A stretch of 64,000 bases of DNA. Source: Novosphingobium sp. KCTC 2891 (lineage in GTDB: Bacteria; Pseudomonadota; Alphaproteobacteria; Sphingomonadales; Sphingomonadaceae). Every line of letters begins with the position of its first letter. The first letter of the stretch is position 1. Where the stretch lies: positions 62,001-126,000 of the forward strand of contig NZ_JAPCZG010000001.1 in NCBI RefSeq assembly GCF_025938155.1, in the 5' to 3' direction. This document shows positions 9,151 to 16,416 of this stretch, one piece after another. Under the pieces are notes generated by a model that did not search any database, was not told the DNA's origin, and worked only from the letters and a program-made list of their open reading frames with translations. A program made the translations under genes and the position numbers.

Positions 9151-9951
9151 ATGAGGAAGGCCATCTTCATCACCGGCGGCGGGTCTGGCATCGGCCGCGC
9201 GGTGGCGCAGCGGTTCGCGCGTGAGGGCTGGTTCGTCGGGCTGGCCGACATCAGCGAAAGCGGCATGGCCGAAACCGGCGCTCTGTTGCCCGCCGACCAG
9301 TGGTCCGCGCATCGACTGGACGTGCGCGACCGGGCCGGCTGGGATGCCGCGCTCGCCGATTTTTCGGCAGCGGCGGGGGGACGGGTGGATGTGGTGTTCA
9401 ACAACGCCGGCATTCCCATCGGCGGACAGATCATCGATCTCGCGCCCGAGGAAATCGAGCGGACGCTCGACATCAACCTGAAAGGTGCGATCTTCGGCGC
9501 ACAGGCGGCTTTCCCGCACCTGAAGCGCACCGCGCCCGGCTCGGTCCTGCTGAGCACCGCGAGCGCGGCGGGCATCTATGGCACGCCCGGCGCTTCGGTC
9601 TATTCCGCAACGAAGTTCGGGGTGCGTGCGCTGACCGAATCGCTCGACGGGGAATGGGCGGCGGACGGGATCGCGGTGCGCGACCTGATGCCCGGCTTCA
9701 TCGACACCCCGCTGCTCGATCACGCGCCGAACCGCTCCTCCAACGAGGACATACGCGCGCGGGTGAAGGGGGCAGGGCTGGAGATTACGCCGGTGAGCGC
9801 GGTCGCCGACGCGGCCTGGGCGGCAGTGCACGGCGAAAAGCTGCACACATTGGTGGGCAAGACGGCAAAGCGCATGGGCTTCGCCGCGCGGTTCCTGCCC
9901 GGCAGCGTGCGCAAGCAGGTGCGCGCGATGGCCCGCCCGCTCGGCGGGTGA
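9151..9951 (+). CDS. Short-chain dehydrogenase/reductase
   Basis: This is a 266-residue classical SDR, a Rossmann-fold NAD(P) oxidoreductase. The cofactor motif is TGGGSGIG (residues 8-15), followed by NNAG (85-88) and the catalytic Ser138, Tyr151, Lys155. An acidic residue after the second strand (LADIS) suggests NAD(H) rather than NADP(H). The start was set at the ATG with CGGGAGAG upstream. The substrate cannot be inferred; the neighbours share no pathway with it. Confidence 0.85.
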   Translation: MRKAIFITGGGSGIGRAVAQRFAREGWFVGLADISESGMAETGALLPADQWSAHRLDVRDRAGWDAALADFSAAAGGRVDVVFNNAGIPIGGQIIDLAPEEIERTLDINLKGAIFGAQAAFPHLKRTAPGSVLLSTASAAGIYGTPGASVYSATKFGVRALTESLDGEWAADGIAVRDLMPGFIDTPLLDHAPNRSSNEDIRARVKGAGLEITPVSAVADAAWAAVHGEKLHTLVGKTAKRMGFAARFLPGSVRKQVRAMARPLGG

Positions 9952-9957
9952 GGCTGC

Positions 9958-10251
9958 TCAGGCGGCGAAGCGTTCCATCATGGTGGCCATCGCGCTGTCA
10001 CGCTGGCTGATGCCGCCGGCGTCATGCGTGGTCAGCGTCACATCCACCCGGTTGTAGACGTTGAACCATTCGGGGTGATGGTCGGCCTTCTCCGCCGCAA
10101 TCGCGGTGCGGGTCATGAAGGCGAAGGCTTCGGAGAAGTCGGCGAAGGTAAAGGTCTTGCACAGCGCGAGTCCATCGGCGCGCAGCGACCAGCCGGGCAA
10201 TTGCGCCAGCGCGGCTTCGATCTCGGTCTGGGTCAGGGGGGAAATCGCCAT
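9958..10251 (-). CDS. phhB: 4a-hydroxytetrahydrobiopterin (pterin-4a-carbinolamine) dehydratase
   Basis: The 97-residue product matches the PCD/DCoH family, which regenerates the pterin cofactor of aromatic amino acid hydroxylases. The active-site motif KADHHPEW (His58, His59) and the following NRVDVTLTTHD strand are diagnostic. No phenylalanine hydroxylase gene is in the window, so the metabolic role is not set by context. It is convergent with the SDR gene, 6 bases apart, and divergent from ccmA. Confidence 0.9.
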   Translation of the reverse strand: MAISPLTQTEIEAALAQLPGWSLRADGLALCKTFTFADFSEAFAFMTRTAIAAEKADHHPEWFNVYNRVDVTLTTHDAGGISQRDSAMATMMERFAA

Positions 10252-10316
10252 GGTCGCTCTCCTTGGCAGGCGCCCCGCTTTCCCCTATCGCGGCCGCTCA
10301 TGCAAGCCCGCCGCCC

Positions 10317-10892
10317 ATGCCCCACTGCCGTCTAGCCGCATACGACATCGCCTGCCGCAGGGGGGACCGCGTGCTGTTTCGCGGGCTGTCGTTCGAGCTG
10401 AATCCCGGCGAGGCGCTGCATCTGTCCGGGCCCAACGGCATCGGCAAATCCAGCCTGATCCGCATCCTTTGCGGCCTGCTGCGCCCGGCGTGGGGGCACG
10501 TGGAGCACGAGGGAGAAATGGCGCTGTCGGATGAACGGCTGGCACTCGACCTGCATCGCCCGCTGGGCGAAGCGCTCGCATTCTGGACGCGGATCGACCA
10601 GGCAGGCGGTTCCCGCGCCGACTTCGGACTGGAAGACCTGCTCGACGTGCCCGTCGGCTACCTTTCCACCGGCCAGCGCAAGCGCGCGGCGCTCGCGCGG
10701 CTGGCGGCGAGCGGAGCGCGGATCTGGCTGCTGGACGAGCCGCTGAACGGACTGGACGCACACTGGGGCGCGGCGGCGCAGGCGGCGATCGAAGCGCACC
10801 GCGCGATGGGCGGGATCGCCGTCGTTGCGTCACACCAGCCGCTGGGGCTGCAACGCCTGCGCGTAATGTCGCTGCTGGAGCACCTGCCATGA
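10317..10892 (+). CDS. ccmA: Heme exporter ATP-binding protein CcmA
   Basis: This is the ABC ATPase of the CcmABCD machinery that loads heme onto CcmE for c-type cytochrome maturation. The 191-residue product has a Walker A (GPNGIGKSS, about 38-46), signature LSTGQRKRA and Walker B WLLDEPLNGLD. The short length and the GLSF/GPNGIGKS pattern fit CcmA rather than general ABC transporters. I chose the ATG at 10317; a TTG at 10263 would add a non-conserved leader. The last 4 bases overlap ccmB. Confidence 0.9.
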   Translation: MPHCRLAAYDIACRRGDRVLFRGLSFELNPGEALHLSGPNGIGKSSLIRILCGLLRPAWGHVEHEGEMALSDERLALDLHRPLGEALAFWTRIDQAGGSRADFGLEDLLDVPVGYLSTGQRKRAALARLAASGARIWLLDEPLNGLDAHWGAAAQAAIEAHRAMGGIAVVASHQPLGLQRLRVMSLLEHLP

Positions 10893-11566
10893 GCGGGCGG
10901 AGGATCACCGCCTCGCTGCGCGCGATCTTCGCGCGGGACCTGTCCACCCTGCTGCGCGGGGCGATGGGGCGGGGCGGGGCGGTGCTGCCGCTGCTGTTCT
11001 TCCTTGCCGTGGCGATGCTGTTTCCCTTCGCGATTGGTCCCGATGCGAAGCTGCTGGCGCGCACCGGCGCTGGGGTGATATGGGTCGCGGCGCTGCTGGC
11101 GGCGATCCTGCCGCTTGACCGGCTGGTAGAGCCCGATGTCGAGGCGGGCTTCTTCGACCAGTGGGCCTTGCGCGGCATTGCCGAGGAAGTGCTGCTGGTG
11201 GTGCGGATCGTGGCCCATTGGCTGAGCTTTGGCGTACCGCTGATGCTGGCCGCGCCGATTTCCGCCGGGCTGCTCTCGCTCAGCCGCGAGCAACTGATCG
11301 TGATCGAGCAGGGGCTGCTGCTGGGCACCCCGGGGCTGGCGGCGATTGGCGTCACCATTGCGGCGTTGACCGCGGGCTTGCGCGCCGGATCGGCGCTGGG
11401 CGGCATGCTGGCGATCCCGCTGGCGGTACCGCTGCTGATCTTTGGCGCGGGATCGCTTCAGCCGGGCGGCGAGGGCGGACTGGTATTGCTGGCCGCCAGC
11501 AGCGTGGCGGCGCTGGCCATCGCCCCCTTTGCCGGCGCGGCAGCGATCCGGGCGGGGCGCGAATAG
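10889..11566 (+). CDS. ccmB: Heme exporter membrane protein CcmB
   Basis: The 225-residue polytopic inner-membrane protein partners CcmA. About six hydrophobic segments are visible, and the N-terminal segment (FARDLSTLLRGA followed by LPLLFFLAVAMLFPFA) matches the CcmB family. Overlap of 4 bases with ccmA implies coupled translation. No ccmC, ccmD or ccmE follows: the next gene is a cysteine synthase after 73 bases. The rest of the cytochrome c maturation set must lie elsewhere. Confidence 0.9.
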   Translation: MSGRRITASLRAIFARDLSTLLRGAMGRGGAVLPLLFFLAVAMLFPFAIGPDAKLLARTGAGVIWVAALLAAILPLDRLVEPDVEAGFFDQWALRGIAEEVLLVVRIVAHWLSFGVPLMLAAPISAGLLSLSREQLIVIEQGLLLGTPGLAAIGVTIAALTAGLRAGSALGGMLAIPLAVPLLIFGAGSLQPGGEGGLVLLAASSVAALAIAPFAGAAAIRAGRE

Positions 11567-11639
11567 TCGGAGAAGGACTTGGCTTGTCCCAAGCGCAATT
11601 TCATTGCCGATTGCGCGCGGGCATCTTAACTCCACCCGC

Positions 11640-12638
11640 ATGACCGTACCCGCGCTTCTTCCCGACACGCTTTCGCTTATCGGCAACACGCCGCTCGTCC
11701 GCCTGGCAGGCCCCAGCGAGGAGGCGGGCTGCGAGATCTACGGCAAATGCGAATTCGCCAACCCCGGCGCTTCGGTGAAGGACCGTGCGGCGCTGTGGAT
11801 CGTGCGCGATGCCGAGGAACGCGGCGTGCTCAAGCCGGGCGGGACCATCGTGGAAGGGACCGCCGGCAACACCGGGATCGGCCTCGCGCTCGTCGCCAAT
11901 GCGCTGGGCTACAAGACCGTGATCGTGATGCCGGAAACGCAATCGCGCGAGAAGATGGACACGCTGCGCGCCCTGCGGGCCGAACTCGTGCTGGTGCCGG
12001 CCGCGCCCTTTTCCAATCCGGGCCACTTCGTCCACACATCGCGCCGCATTGCCGAGGAAACCGAGGGCGCGATCTGGGCCAACCAGTTCGACAACATCGC
12101 CAACCGCCGCGCCCACATCGAAAGCACTGCGCCCGAAATCTGGGAGCAGATGGAGCACCGCATCGACGGCTTCACCTGCGCCGCGGGTACGGGCGGCACG
12201 ATCGCGGGCACCGGCCTTGGGCTCAAGTCGTTCGACGAGAACGTGACCATCGCGCTGACCGACCCGCACGGCGCGGCGCTCTACAACTATTACGCGCACG
12301 GCGAACTGAAGGCCGAAGGGTCGTCGGTGGCCGAAGGCATCGGGCAGGGGCGCATCACCGCCAACCTCGAAGGCGCACCCATCGACACCCAGTTCCGCAT
12401 CTCGGACGAGGAGGGGCTGTACTGGGTCCGGCGCCTGCTGGCCGAAGAAGGTCTGTGCCTTGGCCTGTCGAGCGGGATCAACGTGGCCGGCGCGGTGGCG
12501 CTGGGCAAGCAACTGGGCAAGGGCAGCCGCGTTGCCACGATCCTGTGCGACACAGGCTTCCGCTATCTCTCGTCGCTCTACAATGCCGACTGGCTGGCAG
12601 CGAAGGGACTGCCGGTATTCCCCTGGCTGGAGCAATAG
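11640..12638 (+). CDS. cysK: PLP-dependent cysteine synthase
   Basis: The enzyme combines O-acetylserine and sulfide to make cysteine. It is a 332-residue fold-type II PLP enzyme with the Schiff-base Lys47 in GASVKDRAA, the substrate loop EGTAGNTGIGLA and the phosphate-binding GTGGTIAGT. The EGTAGNTG form of the substrate loop differs from the (E)PTSGNTG of classical CysK, placing it in a sister branch, so exact substrate preference is an inference. It is about 33 kb from the cys block at 44.8-48.8 kb. The ATG start matches the family N-terminus (LIGNTPLVRL). Confidence 0.88.
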   Translation: MTVPALLPDTLSLIGNTPLVRLAGPSEEAGCEIYGKCEFANPGASVKDRAALWIVRDAEERGVLKPGGTIVEGTAGNTGIGLALVANALGYKTVIVMPETQSREKMDTLRALRAELVLVPAAPFSNPGHFVHTSRRIAEETEGAIWANQFDNIANRRAHIESTAPEIWEQMEHRIDGFTCAAGTGGTIAGTGLGLKSFDENVTIALTDPHGAALYNYYAHGELKAEGSSVAEGIGQGRITANLEGAPIDTQFRISDEEGLYWVRRLLAEEGLCLGLSSGINVAGAVALGKQLGKGSRVATILCDTGFRYLSSLYNADWLAAKGLPVFPWLEQ

Positions 12639-12653
12639 GCTAGGATCGCAGGG

Positions 12654-13025
12654 ATGGCGCTGTTCGGCTTCCCGTCCCGATCCCCAAATCGTAGTGCCGC
12701 CGTGGTGGTAGGCACGGACGGCTTGCCGCTGGTCCCCGTGCACCACGTGCCGCCCACCCGCCGCGAACTTCGCGCGCAGGCGGTTCATCGGCTTCAGGTC
12801 GGGATGTTCGGCCTTGCCGGGATGCTGCTGCTGGTCAGCCTTGCCAACGTGATCATGGACCGCGCGCAGATGGGCGATGCCGGCGCCGCGAACGCGCCCG
12901 ATGCCGCCGCGAGCGCGAGTGCCTCGCCGGCGAACGATCCGCTGGTCGATATGGGCGTCGCGCCGGAACTGCCCGTGGACGGCAGCGCCAAGAAGCCCGC
13001 AGCGGCGGGCGGCAGGAACCGCTGA
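12654..13025 (+). CDS. Hypothetical single-span membrane protein
   Basis: I do not recognise this 123-residue protein. It has a hydrophilic N-terminus with a conserved-looking block (HVPPTRRELRAQAVHR), one membrane span at about residues 49-66 (VGMFGLAGMLLLVSLANVI) and an Ala/Ser/Pro-rich tail of about 55 residues, probably periplasmic. The gene starts 15 bases after cysK and its stop overlaps the start region of the next gene, so it may work with the GldG-like protein. Confidence 0.55.
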   Translation: MALFGFPSRSPNRSAAVVVGTDGLPLVPVHHVPPTRRELRAQAVHRLQVGMFGLAGMLLLVSLANVIMDRAQMGDAGAANAPDAAASASASPANDPLVDMGVAPELPVDGSAKKPAAAGGRNR

Positions 13026-13069
13026 AAGCGCTTTCCCCGCGCGCGTGGCTGCTGGCGGCACTCGCGCTG

Positions 13070-13798
13070 GTGCTGCTGTGCCTTGGCGCGTGGCTGGCTG
13101 TGGGCCGAGCTCGGTCATCTCAAGACGTAGCGTCCGCTTCAGTGGCCCATCGGCCTGCGCTGGGTCTGTTCACCAGCCTGCCGATCCTTTGGAACGAAGC
13201 GCCGGACGTCGCCGCGATGCTCGCTCCGGCATCCGGTCCGCCGCATTGGGCCAGGACCGCGCTGGAGCAGCGCTATGCGCTTGTTCCGCTCGATACGCTG
13301 ACCGCGCCGGGCAAGCTGCGCCTGCTGCTGATGGCGCAGCCGCGCCCGCTCTCACCGCAGGAGAACGTTGCGCTCGATGGCTGGGTGCGCGGCGGAGGGC
13401 GGCTGTTGCTGTTCGCCGATCCGATGCTGACATGGGAAAGCGCTTTCGCGCTGGGCGACCGGCGGCGACCGCAGGATGTGGTGCTGCTCTCGCCGATCCT
13501 TGCGCATTGGGGGCTGGAGCTGCGCTTTGACGAGGACCAGCCGCCGGGCTTGCGGGAAATTGAGGGAAGCACCCTGCCGGTGAACCTCGCCGGCCATTTC
13601 GCGCTGCGTGCCGGCGGGGCCGAGGGCAGCCGTTGCCGCATCGTCGAAGCGGGATTTGTCGCGGATTGCGCGATCGGCAACGGCCGCGCCTTGGTCGTGG
13701 CCGATGCCGCGCTGCTCGAACCAGGCGATTCGGCGGGATCGCGCAAGGCCGCACTGGACGGACTGCTCGACCGGGCGTTTGGCGCACCTGACCGGTAA
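13070..13798 (+). CDS. GldG/DUF4350-like membrane-anchored protein
   Basis: The product has an N-terminal membrane anchor and a Rossmann-like domain: LGLFTSLPILW at its start and LDGWVRGGGRLLLFADP in the middle resemble the GldG/IntraFlagellar-type auxiliary domain attached to some ABC transporters. No ATPase or permease is next to it. GTG at 13070 is the first ordinary start but cuts into the hydrophobic anchor, which begins upstream (WLLAALALVLLCLGAWLAV from 13046). A CTG at 13022, with AGGA just upstream and overlapping the previous stop, may be the real start and would give 258 residues. Role unknown. Confidence 0.6.
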   Translation: MLLCLGAWLAVGRARSSQDVASASVAHRPALGLFTSLPILWNEAPDVAAMLAPASGPPHWARTALEQRYALVPLDTLTAPGKLRLLLMAQPRPLSPQENVALDGWVRGGGRLLLFADPMLTWESAFALGDRRRPQDVVLLSPILAHWGLELRFDEDQPPGLREIEGSTLPVNLAGHFALRAGGAEGSRCRIVEAGFVADCAIGNGRALVVADAALLEPGDSAGSRKAALDGLLDRAFGAPDR

Positions 13799-13802
13799 AC
13801 TA

Positions 13803-13829
13803 CGGGAAAATACGGGAACGACGCGGGGA
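13803..13829 (+). promoter_or_regulatory. CGGGA repeat array, candidate MraZ operator (distal)
   Basis: Three phased units: CGGGA at 13803-13807 and 13813-13817, then GGGGA at 13825-13829. The 10-11 base spacing and GGGA core match the known style of MraZ boxes (GGG-type repeats every 10 bp). It lies just after the GldG-like gene and about 280 bases before mraZ. Confidence 0.4.
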
Positions 13830-13901
13830 CTATGCTGTCGCCGTGCGATGAATCGCGTGTTTCCGCCATTTCTTGACTGACGCATTTGGCGCGGATCGCC
13901 G

Positions 13902-13919
13902 CCAGCAGCTTCCTGCTGG
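13902..13919. repeat. Small hairpin in the mraZ upstream region
   Basis: Arms CCAGCAG (13902-13908) and CTGCTGG (13913-13919) with a CTTC loop form a perfect 7-bp stem. No T-run follows on either strand. It lies in the 313-base non-coding stretch 13799-14111, which otherwise holds only the two repeat arrays; I could not place a convincing -35/-10 promoter there. Confidence 0.4.
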
Positions 13920-13958
13920 TCGCGAAAACCTACGTAATTCTAACGTCTGACCGTGTTT

Positions 13959-13993
13959 TCCCGCAAATTCCCGTTGTGGCCCGTCCAGTCCCG
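13959..13993 (-). promoter_or_regulatory. Four-unit 10-bp-phased repeat, candidate MraZ operator
   Basis: TCCCG occurs at 13959-13963, 13969-13973 and 13989-13993, with GCCCG at 13979-13983: exactly 10 bases apart. On the minus strand this is CGGG(A/C)-N5 repeated four times, the arrangement MraZ binds as a ring in E. coli (TGGGA-N5 direct repeats). It lies about 120 bases upstream of the mraZ start. Confidence 0.55.
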
Positions 13994-14111
13994 GGTTAAG
14001 ACTGCGGCTCATCGAGACGAACTCCATGTCGCATCCGCGGGGGATGGCTGGCAGCGCGCATGCGCTTGCCGGCGGATGGGAGATTTTGTGTCGGGCGCGG
14101 GGAAGTCTTGG

Positions 14112-14612
14112 GTGACGGGAGGGCCGTCAAATTATTGGGGGCAGGGCTTTTCGCCGCGCGGCGAGAAGAGCCGCTTCGTCCTCCCCGCCGACTTCCGCGG
14201 CGCGGTGCGCGACGCCTCGGCCGGGCAGCGCATCCTTTGCCTCGACAAGCATCACAAGCATCCCTGCCTCGTCGGCTTCGGCCTGTCGCGCGCCGAATCC
14301 TTTGCGGAGCAGATCGCGCACGAGGAGCGCATCGCGCTTGAGCGGCGCGAGGATTTCGATCCCGATATGCGCGCCGCCCAACTGTTCGGCTTTCTGCGCG
14401 TGAGCTTTGACGATTCCGGTCGCTTTGTCCTGCCCGACCATCTTGGCGAGCAGGCTGACATTGGTGAGGCGCTCTATTTCCACGGTGGTGGCGCCAATTT
14501 CACCATCTGGTCGCCCGATGTCCTGTTCGGCATGGGGCCGGGCTGGGAATCCGCCAAGGCGACCTGCCGCGCACTGATGGCCGAGGCCGCTGCCAAGGGG
14601 AAACGCAAGTGA
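14112..14612 (+). CDS. mraZ: Transcriptional repressor MraZ
   Basis: MraZ is the first gene of the dcw cluster and represses it by binding repeated GGG-core boxes. The 166-residue product has two SpoVT-AbrB-like halves, each with the family D/E-x-x-R pattern: EKSRFVLP and DSGRFVLP. I chose GTG 14112, preceded by GGGGAAG at a suitable distance, since the conserved part starts with the following SNYWGQGFS; an ATG at 14076 is possible. Two candidate MraZ box arrays lie upstream. Its last 4 bases overlap rsmH. Confidence 0.88.
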   Translation: MTGGPSNYWGQGFSPRGEKSRFVLPADFRGAVRDASAGQRILCLDKHHKHPCLVGFGLSRAESFAEQIAHEERIALERREDFDPDMRAAQLFGFLRVSFDDSGRFVLPDHLGEQADIGEALYFHGGGANFTIWSPDVLFGMGPGWESAKATCRALMAEAAAKGKRK

Positions 14613-15607
14613 CCGCCGCTCCCGCCTCCGCCCCTGTGAATGCGCCCCATATTCCCGTCCTGCTCGATGAAGTCGTCGCCGCGCTGGCTCCCCAGCCGGG
14701 GGCGATCATCGTCGATGGCACGTTCGGCGCGGGTGGCTACACCCGCCGCCTGATCGAGGCCGGCGCTGTCGTCCACGCTTTCGATCGCGATCCCGACGCG
14801 ATTGCGGCTGGGCGGCTCTGGGGAGAAACCTGTGGAAATCCTGTGCAGCTTGTTCTCCACCCGCGCCGCTTTTCGGAGCTGGTGGAAGGGCTTGCAGAGG
14901 CCGGAATTACGCAGGTTCAGGGCGTGGTGTTCGACATCGGCGTCAGCTCTATGCAGCTCGACCAGGCTGAGCGCGGGTTTGCGTTCTCGTCCGACGGCCC
15001 CCTAGACATGCGGATGTCGCAGGAAGGGCCGAGCGCGGCCGATTTCCTGAACGAAGCGGACGAGGGGGATATTGCCGACGTTCTCTACCGCTATGGCGAA
15101 GAGCGTCAGTCGCGCCGCATCGCGCGGGCCATCGTGGCTGCGCGCCCGCTTACGACCACCGGCCAGTTCGCCACCGTCGTGCGCAAGGCGCTCGGCTGGC
15201 GTCCGGAAGCTCGCGGCAAGGGCGCGCCCAAGGACCCTGCCACGCGCAGCTTCCAGGCGGTGCGCATCCACATCAACGGTGAGCTGGACGAACTGGAGGC
15301 GGGCCTTGCCGCCGCCGAGAAGGTCCTGGCTCCGGGCGGGCGGCTGGCGGTGGTCGCCTTCCACAGTCTGGAAGACCGGATCGTCAAGCAGTTCCTGCGC
15401 GAAGGCGCTGGTGCCACGCCGGCCGGATCGCGTCACCTGCCGCAACTCGCGTCCACCGTAGCGCCGGTATTCGAGAAACCTTCGGCGGCGATCCGTCCGA
15501 CCGCAGCCGAAGAGGCGCGCAATCCGCGCGCCCGGTCCGCAACCTTGCGCTGGGCGGTTCGCACCGCCGCTCCCGCGCGTGGCACCAAGGGGAGCATCGC
15601 GGGATGA
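14609..15607 (+). CDS. rsmH: 16S rRNA (cytosine1402-N4)-methyltransferase
   Basis: RsmH (MraW) methylates N4 of C1402 in 16S rRNA. The 332-residue product starts with the family signature [10 protein letters not shown], has the SAM loop [12 protein letters not shown], and later [13 protein letters not shown] and [12 protein letters not shown]. The GTG start overlaps the mraZ stop by 4 bases and the stop overlaps ftsL by 4 bases, so translation is probably coupled throughout. Confidence 0.97.
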   Translation: MTAAPASAPVNAPHIPVLLDEVVAALAPQPGAIIVDGTFGAGGYTRRLIEAGAVVHAFDRDPDAIAAGRLWGETCGNPVQLVLHPRRFSELVEGLAEAGITQVQGVVFDIGVSSMQLDQAERGFAFSSDGPLDMRMSQEGPSAADFLNEADEGDIADVLYRYGEERQSRRIARAIVAARPLTTTGQFATVVRKALGWRPEARGKGAPKDPATRSFQAVRIHINGELDELEAGLAAAEKVLAPGGRLAVVAFHSLEDRIVKQFLREGAGATPAGSRHLPQLASTVAPVFEKPSAAIRPTAAEEARNPRARSATLRWAVRTAAPARGTKGSIAG

Positions 15608-16416
15608 TCGTGACGGCGCATCGCATCCGTTCCATCGGCTGGATCGTCTTGCTGGCGATTTGTGCCGCGCTGGTCATGGTGCTTGCCTTCCGCGTCAACG
15701 CGGTGCGTAGCCAGGTGCATCACGCGGAGATGAAGATCGTCGCGCTCCGTCAGGAGAAGATGTATCTCGAAACCGAGTTCGAAACGCGCGCGAACCAGCA
15801 GCAGCTGAAAGCGTGGAACGATGTCGAGTTCGGTTATGTCGCCCCCACCGCCGGCCAGTATCTGGAAAACGAGCGCCAGCTCGCCGCGCTGTCGAAGGTC
15901 GCCGAGCCGGATGCGCCCGCGCCGATCCGCGTTGCCAGCGTGGACGATAGCGTGATCGCGCAGGCCGCCTTCCCGGCGATGGTCTCGCCGCTTTCGGGCA
16001 AGCCGCTGTCCGACGAGAAGCCGGTGGCGGACGATCATATCGTCAAGCTCGATCATGCGGCGGCCACCGCCTCGCTGGGCGAACGCCTCGCCACTGTCGA
16101 TCACAAGCGCAAGTCCGACGACGAAGACAAGGCGCCGGGCAAGGCGAAGGCGGCGAGCAAGGAAAAGGCCAAGCGCACCGCGGACAAGGCCGACGCCAAG
16201 GCCGACAAGTCGGTGGAGAAGCGCAAGGCCAAGGCTTCCACGGTCGATGCCGCGCCGACTAAAGCGCAGAAGGGCAAGAGCGAGAAGGTCGTCAAGGTTG
16301 CCAAGGCCACCAAGACCACCGCATCGATCCCCGCGAAGAAGCCCGTGAAGCTGGCGGTTGCCAAGCCGAAGACCGCTCCGGCAGCCGGCAAGAAGGAGGT
16401 GAAGGCGAACAAGTGA
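15604..16416 (+). CDS. ftsL: FtsL-like divisome protein with long basic tail
   Basis: Position between rsmH and ftsI, a short cytoplasmic N-terminus, one membrane span (about 10-28) and a following coiled-coil stretch ([20 protein letters not shown]) identify it as FtsL, which bridges FtsQ/FtsB to FtsWI. FtsL is usually about 100-130 residues, but this protein has 270. Residues from about 150 on are extremely rich in Lys and Ala, like histone H1 tails, and would be periplasmic. The conserved part alone would be a normal FtsL. Both gene ends overlap neighbours by 4 bases. Confidence 0.82.
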   Translation: MIVTAHRIRSIGWIVLLAICAALVMVLAFRVNAVRSQVHHAEMKIVALRQEKMYLETEFETRANQQQLKAWNDVEFGYVAPTAGQYLENERQLAALSKVAEPDAPAPIRVASVDDSVIAQAAFPAMVSPLSGKPLSDEKPVADDHIVKLDHAAATASLGERLATVDHKRKSDDEDKAPGKAKAASKEKAKRTADKADAKADKSVEKRKAKASTVDAAPTKAQKGKSEKVVKVAKATKTTASIPAKKPVKLAVAKPKTAPAAGKKEVKANK

